Shown: piece after piece, positions 1 through 11,334 of the stretch
Layout: the number at the start of each line of letters is the position of its first letter
Position numbering within the stretch: position 1 is the first letter of the stretch
The notes under the pieces: generated by a model
Databases searched by the model: none
Seen by the model: the letters and a program-made list of their open reading frames with translations, nothing else
What the model was told of the DNA's origin: nothing
NCBI RefSeq assembly: GCF_030704535.1
Contig: NC_081807.1
Span: forward strand, 847,001 to 911,000
Source of the DNA: Vitis vinifera
Taxonomy: Eukaryota; Streptophyta; Magnoliopsida; Vitales; Vitaceae
Direction: 5' to 3'
Length of the DNA stretch: 64,000 nucleotides
Made by a program: the position numbers and the translations under genes

Positions 1-2026
1 GATAAACCTATCCTACCTATTTGGAACTTCATGATACTAACATATGCACACATTTTTTTATACGTACAAATAGCCACCAGAAAAAAATATTTTTGGGTGA
101 TGTTGCAATCACCCTTCCATAATTTAGATTATAAAACTAGCTGCCAAAAAGTTCCATCATAATCCATCCTTTTATCCACAACAATATACTCTCTGAGACA
201 CCAATATTGAAAGAGGTTCTGATTCTTTCCCATGTAAAAGTATGCTTCTGCAAGTCCCCCAAGTCCCAGCATGGCCCTCTAGCAGAAAGTGTCTTGGCAC
301 CTAAATGCTAGTCCCACAAAACTACCTGTTGGTTGCAACTAATTTACCCACTTGGGTGTTGCAGCTACCCAAATGTTACTTCTAAATAAGGGTTACTAGG
401 GTTAGGGAAAGACTCCTTAATGTGCATTAGGCTAACACCCCTGCTCACATTGGACCCCAATCTGCATGTTGAGAGGGGAAATTCAATATGCATACTCTAA
501 GAATTGGAGTTTTAACAACATGTAATGTTGGATTGTAAAACCTAAATCAGTCTTGTTGTGTCACGTATTTTTGTCATCCTATTGACAGACCAAAAAGAAA
601 AAAGGTTTAGAAGTCATCAAGTTGTATAAATGAAAGACTAAAAAACTTGTATCAGATGAACAGGAAATTAATGTTGTTAGCTGGAAAAGGGAAGGAGATT
701 TGCTTCACCAATGATTTGAGGCCTTGGACTAGAAAATTTGGAAGTATTGCAGAGGAAAAGTTGAGGTGCCATCATGAATAGGACGTAAGGTTCACATGAG
801 TTCAAACCAAACTGACAGAAGGTCCTTTATGTTGGCTCTTGCTTATATTAGTTCTTATATTAGTTCTTGTAAAATCGTCTTGGATGTCATCATGAATTTT
901 TGCCATTTTATCTAGCTAGCTAGATGCTGCTGCATTGGAACTTCCTTCCAGAAGTAAAGAAATTAACATAGAAAATACATAAGTTATTTCTTCATTGTAG
1001 TTCTTGTTCTCCTACTTCTGCCTGTTGTCTAATTGGTTTTCGGGTTGTCTAAACAATTCATTGTAGCCCTCACACCCTAAACCAGTGGCTTAAGATTCCA
1101 GACTTGGTTATTTAAGATTGATTTCATAGGATGCAATAATTTCCTAACAATTTAGATATAAAAAAGAATTAAGCAAAATGGGTAAATGCCATTTTTATGC
1201 TTAGTACAATCAAATACATACGTAAAGTTAGCAATATCAAGTAAATAGAATAGGTAAGATAAATTAGCACAATTCATAAAGATCAAGACATCAATGAGAA
1301 GGAAAAAAATCACAAGCTATAGTCTCCTTGAATCTTTCGCAACTAAAAATTAATGGAGCATAATGAATTTATTTATTTATTTTTCAATCAAGTGAAAGGT
1401 CCCAGAACCTCCACCAGAGAACATGCAGTTGGGTTGTGTACGTCTACTCCCTTACGACTTCATGAGCTAATGGCAGTGTATAATCCAAGTCCAGCAATTT
1501 CTAAGGTCCCACAATAGATGAGAAGTTCATGAGAATTAGTCCAACCCTATCCTTACGCCTTTTGAATTCCCAATTCAACCTCGTGTTTCCCGGAAAATCA
1601 TATATTACTGACAATAAATAAGTAATAAACATTTTCAATCTTATCGGAAGGCTAATAACAACAACACATGATACCCAAAATTACAAATTATCATTTCTTC
1701 ATATTAACATTCAAAGTTGCAATTAACAATAAAGAGAATCAAAACCCTAATAATATTCAAAATCCCCATTCTGAAACCTGAAATCATTGGTCCATAAAGC
1801 CCTAAGAAATAACTCAAATCGAATTCAAACCCTCATTTGAAGGGGAAAAAAAAAATAAAAAGCAAATATCAATCCAAACAAACTCGAAATTCCCATTGGA
1901 AACCTTAAACCCTAATTTCTAGTCAGTTGTATGGAAAAGGCTGAATGAGGGAAAGAGATCATAAAATTAAACCAACATCAAACACAGAGATGATGTGAGG
2001 TTAAGAGAAAAGAGTTCAATTCATAC
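1..2026. other. Non-coding flank, probably intron of the gene starting at 2191
   Basis: I see no convincing coding region here. The stretch is AT-rich with many stops in all frames. A splice donor at 2026 on the minus strand means that at least its right part is likely the first intron of the gene whose first exon lies at 2027-2191. No later exon could be recognised before the window edge. Confidence 0.4.
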
Positions 2027-2191
2027 CTGGCTTGAAGACATGGATCCGTCATCCATGGGAACTTGATTTGAATAACGCACTTCATCAATGGGAACTCGGG
2101 TGTCTGAAATTGGTAGGTTTTCAGAGGCACTCGAAGGTGGTCGGAGTGATAGTGGTGGTCGTTGAAAGGGTCGACGACGTTGAGAAGCCAT
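2027..2191 (-). CDS. First coding exon of an unrecognised gene (partial)
   Basis: An open frame on the minus strand begins at an ATG at 2191 (protein MASQRRRPFQRPP...) and runs to ...MDDGSMSSSQ. There the sequence reads CCAG|GTATGA, a good plant splice donor, at 2027/2026. An in-frame ATG at 2236 would add 15 residues rich in Ser and Thr. The peptide is basic and Pro/Arg-rich at its start and acidic/Ser-rich at its end. No family was recognised. The upstream DNA (2237-2330) is pyrimidine-rich on the plus strand, fitting a purine-rich 5' leader on the minus strand. Later exons would lie at lower coordinates or outside the window. It could also be a chance frame, but the clean donor at the end of a compositionally coherent frame argues for a real exon. 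Confidence 0.45.
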
Positions 2192-2252
2192 AGCCACTGA
2201 CGAAGAGGAAGTTAGAGATGAAGCTTCGGTGAACAAGAGCCGACAAAATTTT

Positions 2253-2462
2253 CCTCCTCTTTTCCCTGCTCTTTTTCTCTTATATTTTCCACATTATTTT
2301 TTAAGGAAAACAGTGAGGAAAATATTACAATATTTTCTTTAATATTTTCCTTCATATTTTTTTTCCATTGTATTTTCCATGTCATCCAAACTAAAAAAAA
2401 TCATTTTCCCTTGTATTTTTTTTCCTTTCCTTAGCATTTTCCGGGAACCAAACATAGCCTTA
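2253..2462. repeat. Possible MITE or transposon end
   Basis: AT-rich segment with runs of TTTTCC/GGAAAA. It ends in GGGAACCAAACATAGCCTTA at 2443-2462, a motif typical of the termini of small plant DNA transposons. It contains the palindrome GAAAATATTACAATATTTTC. No matching inverted terminus was found nearby, so it may be a truncated copy. It sits between the 3' end of the matrixin gene and the promoter of the exon at 2191. Confidence 0.25.
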
Positions 2463-2499
2463 AGATATTCCCAAGGAAGAGAAGCTGATATCCGATTGA

Positions 2500-3363
2500 T
2501 CAGCTGTATCTAACTCTAATGCCATCGATATCATCCTGAGCCAATTTCTTGATCACTCCATCATCAATTAATGCGTACATGAGGGCCTCCTTATATTGGC
2601 TGTGTGCAAGTCCTAGAATATGACCTATTTCATGAGTAACAACAGTTTCCAGATCGTGAGAACCAGGAACTGCACCAACCGTCCACGAATCGTCCTCATC
2701 CAAAATGATGGTTGCGTCAGTATATGATGGGGCGGCGGAACCCAGGGTTCCTCCAGGGCCATCACGGTGGCCAAACGTAACTCGGAGTACAGCACGTGAT
2801 TCCTCTCGAACCCTTTCGAAGGTGAACTTCGAAACAGCAGCCCATGCGTTGAAACCGTTTGTAATTGGTTGCTCAGGTTGGGAGCCAGGGAACACTACGT
2901 AGTGGATATGCATCTGATCAGGGGGCCATTTTACGCTCAATATATAAGCATAATTAGGGTTGATAGTACTGTTTGAGTTTGGGGGGTGGTCCGGGAACCC
3001 ACATCTTGGCTTGGACATCAGCGTGGCTGTTGGGGCGTCTAGGGTTCCAGTGGAGTTCAGATGGTAGAAGGTCTGAAAGGCTTTGAGGGAAGACTCCAAG
3101 GCATCGTCGAAATCATCACTACCCATCTGGGAATAATGGGTAGAGCTCAAGTAGCCATAGCGTTGAAGGTACTGCTTCACCTTCTGGATGCCTTCCCTTT
3201 TGTCTCCCTTTTTGGATCCCTCCAGATGGTTAAAAGACCCAAAGCTCTCCAGATGCCCGAAAGGCCCGACGCGTGAGGGGCCTGAGGAAGTTGCCTGAGA
3301 AAGGAATGGGAGGAGGAGAGAAGAAAGAATGAAGGAGAGCATGAGAGAAACTCTAGGCTCCAT
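2500..3363 (-). CDS. Matrix metalloproteinase (matrixin, M10A), intact
   Basis: Intronless 287-residue plant matrixin, an extracellular zinc endopeptidase of the metalloendoproteinase 1 / At-MMP type. Domains in order: hydrophobic signal peptide (about 1-25), peptidoglycan-binding-like prodomain (about 50-115), cysteine switch PRCGFPD (119-125, C121), and a catalytic domain with HEIGHILGLAH (H244, E245, H248, H254) followed by a Met-turn at M262. It ends at DDIDGIRVRYS with no hydrophobic GPI-anchor tail, so it is probably secreted and soluble. Plant family members usually carry HGDG, LAHAF and a His-x-Asp strand for the structural zinc and calcium. Here the region at 198-224 reads GHRDGPGGTLGSAAPS...ILDEDDSW, so most structural-zinc histidines are absent while the catalytic site is complete. 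The ATG at 3363 directly precedes the signal peptide. The gene is paralogous to the copy at 33542-34429 on the other arm of the inverted duplication. Confidence 0.9.
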   Translation of the reverse strand: MEPRVSLMLSFILSSLLLPFLSQATSSGPSRVGPFGHLESFGSFNHLEGSKKGDKREGIQKVKQYLQRYGYLSSTHYSQMGSDDFDDALESSLKAFQTFYHLNSTGTLDAPTATLMSKPRCGFPDHPPNSNSTINPNYAYILSVKWPPDQMHIHYVVFPGSQPEQPITNGFNAWAAVSKFTFERVREESRAVLRVTFGHRDGPGGTLGSAAPSYTDATIILDEDDSWTVGAVPGSHDLETVVTHEIGHILGLAHSQYKEALMYALIDDGVIKKLAQDDIDGIRVRYS

Positions 3364-4197
3364 GGCTGACCACTCGTGCTTTCCTTCACTCCAATGAGGT
3401 GTTTTAATAATCTGTATTGTAAACTGTCTTAATTACCTTTTCTTTCTTAATCGAATTAAGATTCTCACAACATTATTACCATATTTGGACTTGGTTGAGA
3501 ATATGTATTCAATGGCAAGATTTCCTTTCTTCTTCTCTTCTTCGTTGAGCAAATTACCACATCACTTTTTTTTCCTTACAGAAAAGAAAAGAAAAGAAAA
3601 GAAAAGAAAAAAAGTATAATTTTGTTTTAGGAAAGAAAAAAAAAAGAATAATTGACTTTATATATATATAAATTTAATTTTTTCCTTTTTTTTCCTTTTT
3701 TTTTTCTTTTTTTTTTTTTTCCCTTTTTGTAAAAGTGGAAAAAAATCTAATTTAATAACGCCCATGCATGTGAATTGAATTTTAGAACGTAGAAAGAAAT
3801 ATTAACTTTTATTCCCTTCTCACCCTTTTAAAAAAATTAAATTCAAAGAATGGTCGTACTTGGTACTAAAAGGGCAATTGTGCTTGACCACTACCACATA
3901 TATCTTTGTTGTCCTTTCTTAGTTTTGAGAAAGAATGAAAGAAAACACATGAAAGTTAAGAAGAGAGTTTGGTGGAATTTATTTTTTAATTGTATAGAAA
4001 AAATTAAAATATTTGATTTTTTTATTATATTAAAATAATTTATTAATATCAATTAATATCATTAAAGTGAATTTATTATTAATAAATTTAATTTAGTCAT
4101 TTTTATTACCCGGTCTAATATTAGTTATAGGATTTTTCAAGAATTGTAAAGTTTTGATGCCATCCAAGGAAGAGAAGTTGATAAATCCGATTGATTA
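3364..4197. other. Intergenic DNA, no gene seen
   Basis: AT-rich spacer between the intact matrixin and the broken one. It holds a GAAAA pentanucleotide run (3581-3610), T-rich tracts at 3680-3725 and no convincing coding frame. Confidence 0.6.
3581..3610. repeat. (GAAAA)n microsatellite
   Basis: Six perfect GAAAA units, followed by an A-rich run. Confidence 0.85.
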
Positions 4198-4673
4198 TTA
4201 AGTGCTGCATTTAGCTCTAATGCCATCGATGTCATCCTAAGCCAAAGTCATGGCCACTCCAGTAGTAATGGTTGCATGCGCAAGTCCTAGAATATGACCT
4301 ATTTCATGAGTAGCAACAGTTTCCAGATCGACAGAACCAGCAACTGCACCAACCGTCCACGATTCTTCCTCATCGAAAATGATGGTTGGGTTAGTAAATG
4401 ATGGGCTGGCGGAAGCCAGGGTTCCTCGAGGGCCATCATGGTGGGAAAACGTAACTCGGAGTTTAGCACTTGTTTCCTGTCGAACCCAGGTGAAGTTCGG
4501 AACAGCAGCCCCCATGCGTCGAAACTATTTGTAATTGGTTGCTCAGGTTGGGAGCCAGGGAACGTTAATTAGTGGATATGCATCTGATCACGGGGGCTAT
4601 TTTATGTCTCCCGGGGAGAAAGCACAATCTGGGTTAATAGTGTTTGAGCCAAGGGGGTGGTCCGGGACCCCAC
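4198..4673 (-). pseudogene. Broken matrixin copy, 3' part, split by a copia element
   Basis: Minus-strand homology to the intact matrixins covers the catalytic domain and C-terminus. The motif HEIGHILGLAH is preserved, as is the final DDIDGIRAK. Upstream of the catalytic block the frame is interrupted around 4510-4620 by stops and shifts. An in-frame stop also replaces the Gln before DDIDG, and the Met-turn stretch has been lost. At 4669-4673 the homology stops inside the cysteine-switch/prodomain region (matching GVPDHPP), where the copia element begins. It resumes at 11029. The gene was therefore broken by the insertion as well as by independent changes. Confidence 0.85.
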
Positions 4674-5286
4674 TGTTAAAATTCAACCAAGATGAATACC
4701 CTAATTTCATATATACTGGAATAGTCTTGTTAAAATCAACCAAGATGAATACCCTAATTTCATATATACTGGAATAGTTAACAAGGTAAATACCCTAACT
4801 TCATATATACTAGAATATTTAACAAGGTGAATACCCTAATTTATATATACTGGAATCTCCTGATTAAAAACAATGAGTAGAAAAATAATAGCGGAAGCAT
4901 ACCTGAATCCATTGAAGAAGAAACCTTATAGGAAGAAAACCCTTTGAGATGGTCTTCCAATTCTAGCCACTAGATTCTGTGTCAATTTCTCTCTGAGAGG
5001 ATTTTCAGAAATTGGAATGCGTAGTCCTAGAATGGGGACCATAACCCTATTTATAAACCGCTAGGGCAGTTTTAATTTTATCACAATTATATTTCTGCCC
5101 CTCATAGAAATAATAATTGTCTAATGGTATCTATACAATAATCTCATGACAATTATACCCTTAAGCCAATTAATCAATTATTAATTAGATCACTATATTT
5201 AGGCTTAATTAAATGATAGCACACACATTTTAATTATTTACATGTGTGGCCCAAATTATAGATTAATTACAAAAATTAATCTAACA
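4674..5286 (-). repeat. Copia 3' LTR
   Basis: 613 bp with TG...CA ends. The outer 180 bp hold about four imperfect tandem units of 40-50 bp built on AAGATGAATACCCTAATTTC (4674-4856). It differs from the partner LTR at two positions that I could see. Confidence 0.95.
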
Positions 5287-5303
5287 ATCTCCCACTGGGC
5301 CAT
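5287..5303 (-). other. Polypurine tract of the copia element
   Basis: On the minus strand GGCCCAGTGGGAGATT lies directly before the 3' LTR, the expected place of the plus-strand priming site. Confidence 0.7.
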
Positions 5304-5709
5304 ATGCATATGTAATCAAATAAATGTGTTTAACCTTATGAGCTCAAAATTTGCTATCATGTCCTTAGGGTATATCCGAACAATCTCGTCCATTAACTAT
5401 ACTGACATAGGATCAAGGTGGCCTTTGTTACATCAATCGTTACTAGACCAATCAATGGTCACATATATCTGCACAGCTAAATGACATAGATCAATCATGA
5501 GTGCATAGCATGGAAATTACATGCAATGTGATCTATTCATGCCTATTTCCAACTGGTCCAACTTAACTTTATTGAGATCAAATCTTTAGCGCATAATTTA
5601 ACAGAGTGCAATAAAATGAATACTTTATTTCTGCAGAACACAATCCAAATGTATAGATAAAGTCTAAACATAACATAGAGCAATATACAATGAATAATAC
5701 AAACTCCCA

Positions 5710-8700
5710 CTAAATTTGGATATCCTCAAATGAGACAACACCCATATGAGCAGTGTGCTCATGAAAGACCTTGGGTGGTAATCCCTTTGTAAGCGGATCC
5801 GCTATCATGGAGTTTGTTCCAATATGCTCTATGGATATCTGTCCACTCTGTACTTTTTCTTTTACAACTAGGAACTTGATATCAATGTATTTTGATTTTG
5901 TAGAACTCCTGTTGTTATTGGAATATAAAACTGCTGATTTATTGTCACAAAATATCTTCAGTGGTCTTTCAATACCATCCAGAACACGCAGCCCAGTGAC
6001 AAAATTTCGTAGCCATATTCCTTGATTGGATGCCTCATAACATGCTACAAACTCTGCTTCCATGGTGGATGAAGTTACGAGTGTCTGTTTGGCAAACCTC
6101 CATGAAATTGCTCCACCAGCCAACAGATAAATATAGCCTGATGTGGATCTTCTGCTGTCTTGGCATCCAGCAAAGTCGGAGTCGGAATACCCAATCAACT
6201 CTAACTGATCCAATCTCCTATATGTAAGCATGTACTCTTTTGTTCTCTGTAAATATCTCATAACCCTCTTGGCTGCTCTCCAATGATCCATTCCAAGGTT
6301 ACTTAGATATCTGCCTAACATGCCAACAATGTACGCAATATCCGGACGTGTACATACCTGAGCATACATTAGACTCCCCACAGCCGAAGCGTAAGGAATC
6401 TTCTGCATTTCTTGACTTTCTAAACTATTTTTATGGCATTGATTAAGACTGAATTTGTCTCCTTTAGCGACAGGGGTATCACCTGGTTTGCTATTTTGCA
6501 TGCCATACCTTTGGAGGACTTTATCAATATAGGTCCTTTGTGACAATCCTAAAATACCCCTAGAACGATCTCGGTGTATCTGGATTCCTAAGACAAATGA
6601 GGCATCACCAAGATCTTTCATCTCAAAATGTTTTGATAAAAATCTCTTGGTGTCGTGCAATATGCTAATATCATTTGTGGCTAGCAATATGTCATCGACA
6701 TATAAAACCAGGAAAATATACTTACTCCCACTGAATTTGTGATACACACATTCATCCATAAGATTTGCCTCAAAACCATATGAGACAATAATTTGATGAA
6801 ACTTGAAGTACCACTGACGAGAAGCTTGCTTGAGCCCATAAATGGATTTAGTTAATTTACAAACCATATTCTTTGAGTCTTCGGACACAAAATTTTCTAG
6901 TTGTACCATATAAATTGTTTCATCAATGTCACCATTGAGAAACGCTGTTTTAACATCCATTTGATGTAACTCAAGATCATAATGTGCAACTAGTGCCATG
7001 ATTATCCTGAAAGAGTCCTTCGTAGAAACTGGAGAGAAGGTCTCTTTGAAGTCAATTCCTTCTTTTTGAGTAAAGCCTTTAGCTACAAGACGTGCTTTAT
7101 ATCTTTCTACATTACCATTTGAATCCCGCTTGGTTTTAAATATCCATTTACAACCAATGGGCTTCGTACCAACTAGTAATGGGACAAGTTCCCAAACTTT
7201 ATTGTCTTGCATAGATTTGTACTCTTCATTCATGGCTTCAATCCATTTCTGAGAGTTGGAACTTTTCATGGCTTGCTGGAAGTTGATTGGATCATCTTCC
7301 ATCATTCCACTTTCTACCTCACGTTCCTGGAGATATACGATATAATCGTCCGAAATTGCATTTCTCCTCTCTCTAGTGGATCTCCTTAATGGCATATTTT
7401 CTTGAGGTTGTTGAGTTTGTTCTTCAGGAGCAATGTCCTCATTTGCAATTAAGGGTTGAACAATATTGTCTGTTGGTTGAGGATCCAAATTTACTTCTTG
7501 ATCAATGATAGGTAGTGAAACCTGTACATTATCAAAAGCAATAGTAGATCCCTCTTCCTCCTCAAAGACAATATTCCTAGCCTGATTTCTCCCCCCAAAC
7601 TCAACATCCTCAAAAAATGTTGCAGTTCCCGTCTCAAAAATTGACCTAATAGCAGGATCATAAAATTTAAAACCCCTTGATCGCTCTGCATAGCCAATAA
7701 AGTACCTGCTAACTGTTTTAGAGTCCAATTTCTTTTCATGAGGCTTATAAGGTCTCGCTTCAGCTGGACATCCCCAAATATGAAAATGCTTTAAACTGGG
7801 CTTTCGACCCGTCCAAAGCTCATAAGGCGTTTTAGCAGCCGCTTTAGTTGGCACCCGATTTAGGATATAAGCTGCCGTTTTGAGTGCTTCACCCCAGAGT
7901 TTTTCGGGTAAAGTAGAATGACTAATCATACTCCTTACCATGTCCTTAAGGGTTCGGTTTCGTCTTTCTGCTACACCATTCATGCTAGGTGATCCTGGCA
8001 TGGTGTATTGAGGGACGATCCCACATTCCTCTAGGTATTTAGCAAATGGTCCTGGATGTTGTTCACCTGATCCGTCATATCTACCATAGTATTCACCACC
8101 ACGGTCAGATCTGACGCTCTTTATTCTTTTGTTGAGTTGTAACTCAACTTCTGCTTTAAATGTTTTGAACACGTCCAATGATTGTGATTTCTCATGTATA
8201 AGAAATAGGTAGCCATATCTTGAGTAGTCGTCTATGAATGTTATAAAGTACTGTTGACCATTCCAAGATGCCGTAGGGTATGGTCCACAGATATCTGTAT
8301 GAATTAATTCTAAGACGTCTGTAGCTCTATTGACACCTAATTTCTTTGTTTTGGTCTGTTTTCCTTTAATACACTCAACACAAATATCAAAATCTGAAAA
8401 GTCAAGTGAATCCAAAATCCCATCGGACACAAGTCGCTCAACTCTAGATTTAGAGATATGACCTAGGCGTTTGTGCCACAATGAGGCCGAATTATCTTTA
8501 TTCAATTTACGTTTTGTACCTCGTGATTCCACATGCAAGGTTTCATTATAGGACAGAACAGTTTCCAACAAATATAGATTATCATAAACATTAAGTAAAC
8601 CGGTTCCTACAGCATTTGAATTAATAGATAATGTAAATTTATTGTTTCCAAATGAACAACAATAACCTGATTTGTCCAAAACAGAAACTGAAATTAAATT

Positions 8701-9783
8701 CCGTCTGAAAGACGGTACAATAAAAGTATCTATTAAATCCAAAAAATAACCAGATTTCAATAATAATCTAAAGTGCCCTATTGTCTCTACTTCTACCGAC
8801 TGACCGTCTCCGACATAGATGCATCTTTCAGCATCACTTGGTTTTCGGTAACTCAGGCAACCCTGCATAGAAACACAAATGTGAGTAGTAGCACCAGAAT
8901 CTAACCACCATGTGTTTCTAGATACTGAAGCTAAATTAACTTCAGAACAGACCAAAGTAAGAAACATACCTTTCTTAACACGCCAAGCAGCATACTTGGT
9001 ACATTCCTTCTTAGTATGTCCAGGCTTATTACAGAAGAAACATGTTACCTCAACTTTCTGTTTCTTTTGTTCTGGACCATTAGAAGCAGCAACCTTAATA
9101 TCCTTATTCTTTCGTTTGCCCTTATCCTTCGAAGTGCTAGCCAGATGAGCACTTTCGGTCTTGTCTTGCTTCAATCTCTCTTCCTCTTGCACACAGAATG
9201 AAATGAGCTCATTAAGAGTCCATTTATCCTTTTGACAGTTATAACTGACCTTGAATTGATTAAATTGTGCAGGAAGAGAGATGAGAACCAAATGCACGAG
9301 TAAATCATCAGATAACTCGAGTTTCAAAGCCTTAAGTTTTGAAGCAAGATGAGACATCTCCATGATGTACTCCCGAACATTGCCCTTGCCTTTATACTTC
9401 ATTGAAATCAAGCTTGCTAAAAGCGTGCTCGTTTCAGCCTTATCGTTTTTGGCAAAACGTTTCTGAATTTCCGCAAGGAAGTCACTGGCATTAGTAACCT
9501 CATCGGTTACCACACCCCTGAAAGCTTCTGGAATGCCGCACTTCATGATCATAAGACTTAGCCTATTTGAACGTTCCCACTTACCCCAATAAACCTCATC
9601 CTCTTGAGTACTTTGCTCATTAAGTTCATCGGGTTTGGGCATTCTCAAGGCCAAGTCTATATCCATGCAGCCTAAGAGAATCATCATATTCTCTTTCCAG
9701 TCCTTAAAATTAGTCCCATTTAACATAGGGACATTATTGATGTTGGCAGATATAGAAGTAGTTGATATAAAAGCTGAATCCAT
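5710..9783 (-). CDS. Copia gag-pol polyprotein
   Basis: Single open frame of about 1357 residues from the ATG at 9783 (MDSAFIST...); an in-frame ATG at 9834 would add 17 residues. Parts in order: UBN2-type Gag ([17 protein letters not shown]...), CCHC zinc knuckle ([14 protein letters not shown]), aspartic protease ([12 protein letters not shown]), GAG-pre-integrase ([10 protein letters not shown]), integrase core (HTDICGPYP...), copia reverse transcriptase with the YVDD active site, and RNase H (SDSDFAGC, then [10 protein letters not shown]). The gene order integrase before reverse transcriptase defines Ty1/copia. The lineage appears Tnt1/Tork-like but was not resolved. It is a mobile-element gene, not a host gene. 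Confidence 0.95.
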   Translation of the reverse strand: MDSAFISTTSISANINNVPMLNGTNFKDWKENMMILLGCMDIDLALRMPKPDELNEQSTQEDEVYWGKWERSNRLSLMIMKCGIPEAFRGVVTDEVTNASDFLAEIQKRFAKNDKAETSTLLASLISMKYKGKGNVREYIMEMSHLASKLKALKLELSDDLLVHLVLISLPAQFNQFKVSYNCQKDKWTLNELISFCVQEEERLKQDKTESAHLASTSKDKGKRKNKDIKVAASNGPEQKKQKVEVTCFFCNKPGHTKKECTKYAAWRVKKGMFLTLVCSEVNLASVSRNTWWLDSGATTHICVSMQGCLSYRKPSDAERCIYVGDGQSVEVETIGHFRLLLKSGYFLDLIDTFIVPSFRRNLISVSVLDKSGYCCSFGNNKFTLSINSNAVGTGLLNVYDNLYLLETVLSYNETLHVESRGTKRKLNKDNSASLWHKRLGHISKSRVERLVSDGILDSLDFSDFDICVECIKGKQTKTKKLGVNRATDVLELIHTDICGPYPTASWNGQQYFITFIDDYSRYGYLFLIHEKSQSLDVFKTFKAEVELQLNKRIKSVRSDRGGEYYGRYDGSGEQHPGPFAKYLEECGIVPQYTMPGSPSMNGVAERRNRTLKDMVRSMISHSTLPEKLWGEALKTAAYILNRVPTKAAAKTPYELWTGRKPSLKHFHIWGCPAEARPYKPHEKKLDSKTVSRYFIGYAERSRGFKFYDPAIRSIFETGTATFFEDVEFGGRNQARNIVFEEEEGSTIAFDNVQVSLPIIDQEVNLDPQPTDNIVQPLIANEDIAPEEQTQQPQENMPLRRSTRERRNAISDDYIVYLQEREVESGMMEDDPINFQQAMKSSNSQKWIEAMNEEYKSMQDNKVWELVPLLVGTKPIGCKWIFKTKRDSNGNVERYKARLVAKGFTQKEGIDFKETFSPVSTKDSFRIIMALVAHYDLELHQMDVKTAFLNGDIDETIYMVQLENFVSEDSKNMVCKLTKSIYGLKQASRQWYFKFHQIIVSYGFEANLMDECVYHKFSGSKYIFLVLYVDDILLATNDISILHDTKRFLSKHFEMKDLGDASFVLGIQIHRDRSRGILGLSQRTYIDKVLQRYGMQNSKPGDTPVAKGDKFSLNQCHKNSLESQEMQKIPYASAVGSLMYAQVCTRPDIAYIVGMLGRYLSNLGMDHWRAAKRVMRYLQRTKEYMLTYRRLDQLELIGYSDSDFAGCQDSRRSTSGYIYLLAGGAISWRFAKQTLVTSSTMEAEFVACYEASNQGIWLRNFVTGLRVLDGIERPLKIFCDNKSAVLYSNNNRSSTKSKYIDIKFLVVKEKVQSGQISIEHIGTNSMIADPLTKGLPPKVFHEHTAHMGVVSFEDIQI

Positions 9784-9834
9784 AACAAAATAAAATGAAT
9801 CAAATAAACCATCATGCTCACATAAAATAAGCAA

Positions 9835-10256
9835 TTAAACACATAATCTTTAAATTTAAAAGCAAATTATGACATTTCAAGATACCTAGCACAACATTAA
9901 TATCAAGTCTTTGGACAGTAATATTAACTGTAAGTGGTACTCTTGTTGTAGTGATCAAACATTGATGATAAGTTATGTCAAATAATAAATCTATCTTTGG
10001 ATTGATTTATTATTCACATTAAGTTACCTTTATAATCATCACATATTTATCACCACAAGTATGTATGCAATTTGACCAAATATTAACTTTCCTTTGGGCC
10101 AGTCAATACCCGCATGAATCACATACACACAAATATCTAACACCCCGAACAGACTAATCTACACGGAAGATGTCACTTTGGTGATTTTCCGCTTTAATTA
10201 GCCTATTTAAAATGCTAGATCAATAACTTAAATATTAATATCATAAAATGCTATTA

Positions 10257-10320
<64 letters not shown>

Positions 10321-10399
10321 TTTTATCAACTCAATATTTCATAAATCTTAATCCATTGACATATATTAAAATAATAACTCAAAGAATTAATCAAGGAGT
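9835..10399 (-). other. Copia 5' untranslated leader
   Basis: Non-coding region between the gag start and the primer-binding site. It includes an AAT microsatellite at 10258-10317. Confidence 0.8.
10258..10317. repeat. (AAT)n microsatellite
   Basis: About twenty perfect AAT units within the copia leader. Confidence 0.95.
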
Positions 10400-10401
10400 A
10401 G

Positions 10402-10415
10402 GCTCTGATACCACT
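10402..10415 (-). other. Copia primer-binding site
   Basis: The minus strand reads TGGTATCAGAGC immediately inside the 5' LTR, complementary to the 3' end of initiator-methionine tRNA as in most plant copia elements. Confidence 0.9.
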
Positions 10416-11028
10416 TGTTAAAATTCAACCAAGATGAATACCCTAATTTCATATATACTGGAATAGTCTTGTTAAAATCAACCAAGATGAATACCCTAAT
10501 TTCATATATACTGGAATAGTTAACAAGGTAAATACCCTAACTTCATATATACTAGAATATTTAACAAGGTGAATACCCTAATTTATATATACTGGAATCT
10601 CCTGATTAAAAACAATGAGTAGAAAAATAATAGCGGAAGCATACCTGAATCCATTGAAGAAGAAACCTTATAGGAAGAAAACCCTTTGAGATGGTCTTCC
10701 AATTCTAGCCACTAGATTCTGTGTCAATTTCTCTCTGAGAGGATTTTCAGAAATTGGAATGCGTAGTCGTAGAATGGGGACCATAACCCTATTTATAAAC
10801 CGCTAGGGCAGTTTTAATTTTATCACAATTATATTTCTGCCCCTCATAGAAATAATAATTGTCTAATGGTATCTACACAATAATCTCATGACAATTATAC
10901 CCTTAAGCCAATTAATCAATTATTAATTAGATCACTATATTTAGGCTTAATTAAATGATAGCACACACATTTTAATTATTTACATGTGTGGCCCAAATTA
11001 TAGATTAATTACAAAAATTAATCTAACA
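10416..11028 (-). repeat. Copia 5' LTR
   Basis: 613 bp, the same length as the partner LTR and nearly identical to it, with TGTTA...TAACA ends and the same internal tandem units (10416-10598). Confidence 0.95.
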
Positions 11029-11102
11029 CCCACATCTTGGCCTGGACGTCAGCGTGGCTGTTGGGGCGTCTAGGGTTCCAGTGGGGTTCAGATGGTAGAA
11101 GG
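11029..11102 (-). pseudogene. Broken matrixin copy, 5' remnant beyond the copia element
   Basis: Continues the homology interrupted at 4673: CCCACATCTTGGCCTGG... corresponds to the codons around the cysteine switch and MSKPRCG, then the end of the prodomain (TFYHLNPTGTLDAP). Homology stops near 11102 inside the prodomain, so the signal peptide and first part of this copy are gone. Confidence 0.8.
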
Positions 11103-11334
11103 TGATGCACGCCATCATGACAACCTGCTCTTGCTCTATTTTGAACAAAGAAAAACCCGCACAATGAACTCCCATCAACAATATTATAATTAGATAAAAA
11201 GTTTAAGGGTAAAAATATCAAAATGAGGTTATAACGGTAATTTAACTTTTTTTTTTTATTAATTTAACATGGGTATTTTCTTAATGATTCGTGATATAAC
11301 TTTCACTTTCTAGTTATTTCACAATAGACATATC
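11103..11334. other. Unassigned spacer between two matrixin pseudogenes
   Basis: No similarity to the matrixins and no coding frame recognised. It contains a T-rich run near 11250. Confidence 0.5.

Larger units (their letters stand above)
4674..11028 (-). mobile_element. Ty1/copia LTR retrotransposon, looks whole
   Basis: 6355-bp element on the minus strand. It is bounded by 613-bp LTRs (4674-5286 and 10416-11028) beginning TGTTA and ending TAACA, and flanked by the 5-bp target duplication CCCAC (4669-4673 and 11029-11033). A primer-binding site matching the initiator-Met tRNA 3' end (TGGTATCAGAGC) abuts the 5' LTR, and a purine-rich tract abuts the 3' LTR. One long gag-pol frame fills the interior. 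I counted two differences between the LTRs, so the insertion is young, of order 0.1-0.3 million years if usual plant substitution rates apply. No break is obvious in its main frame. It sits inside a matrixin pseudogene in the same orientation. Confidence 0.95.

Noticed and set aside
3061-3276. Plus-strand frames across the matrixin at 2500
   Set aside because: They overlap the clear minus-strand catalytic and prodomain coding sequence and show no family features.
8912-9201. Plus-strand frames inside the copia element
   Set aside because: They oppose the continuous gag-pol frame and have no recognisable domains.
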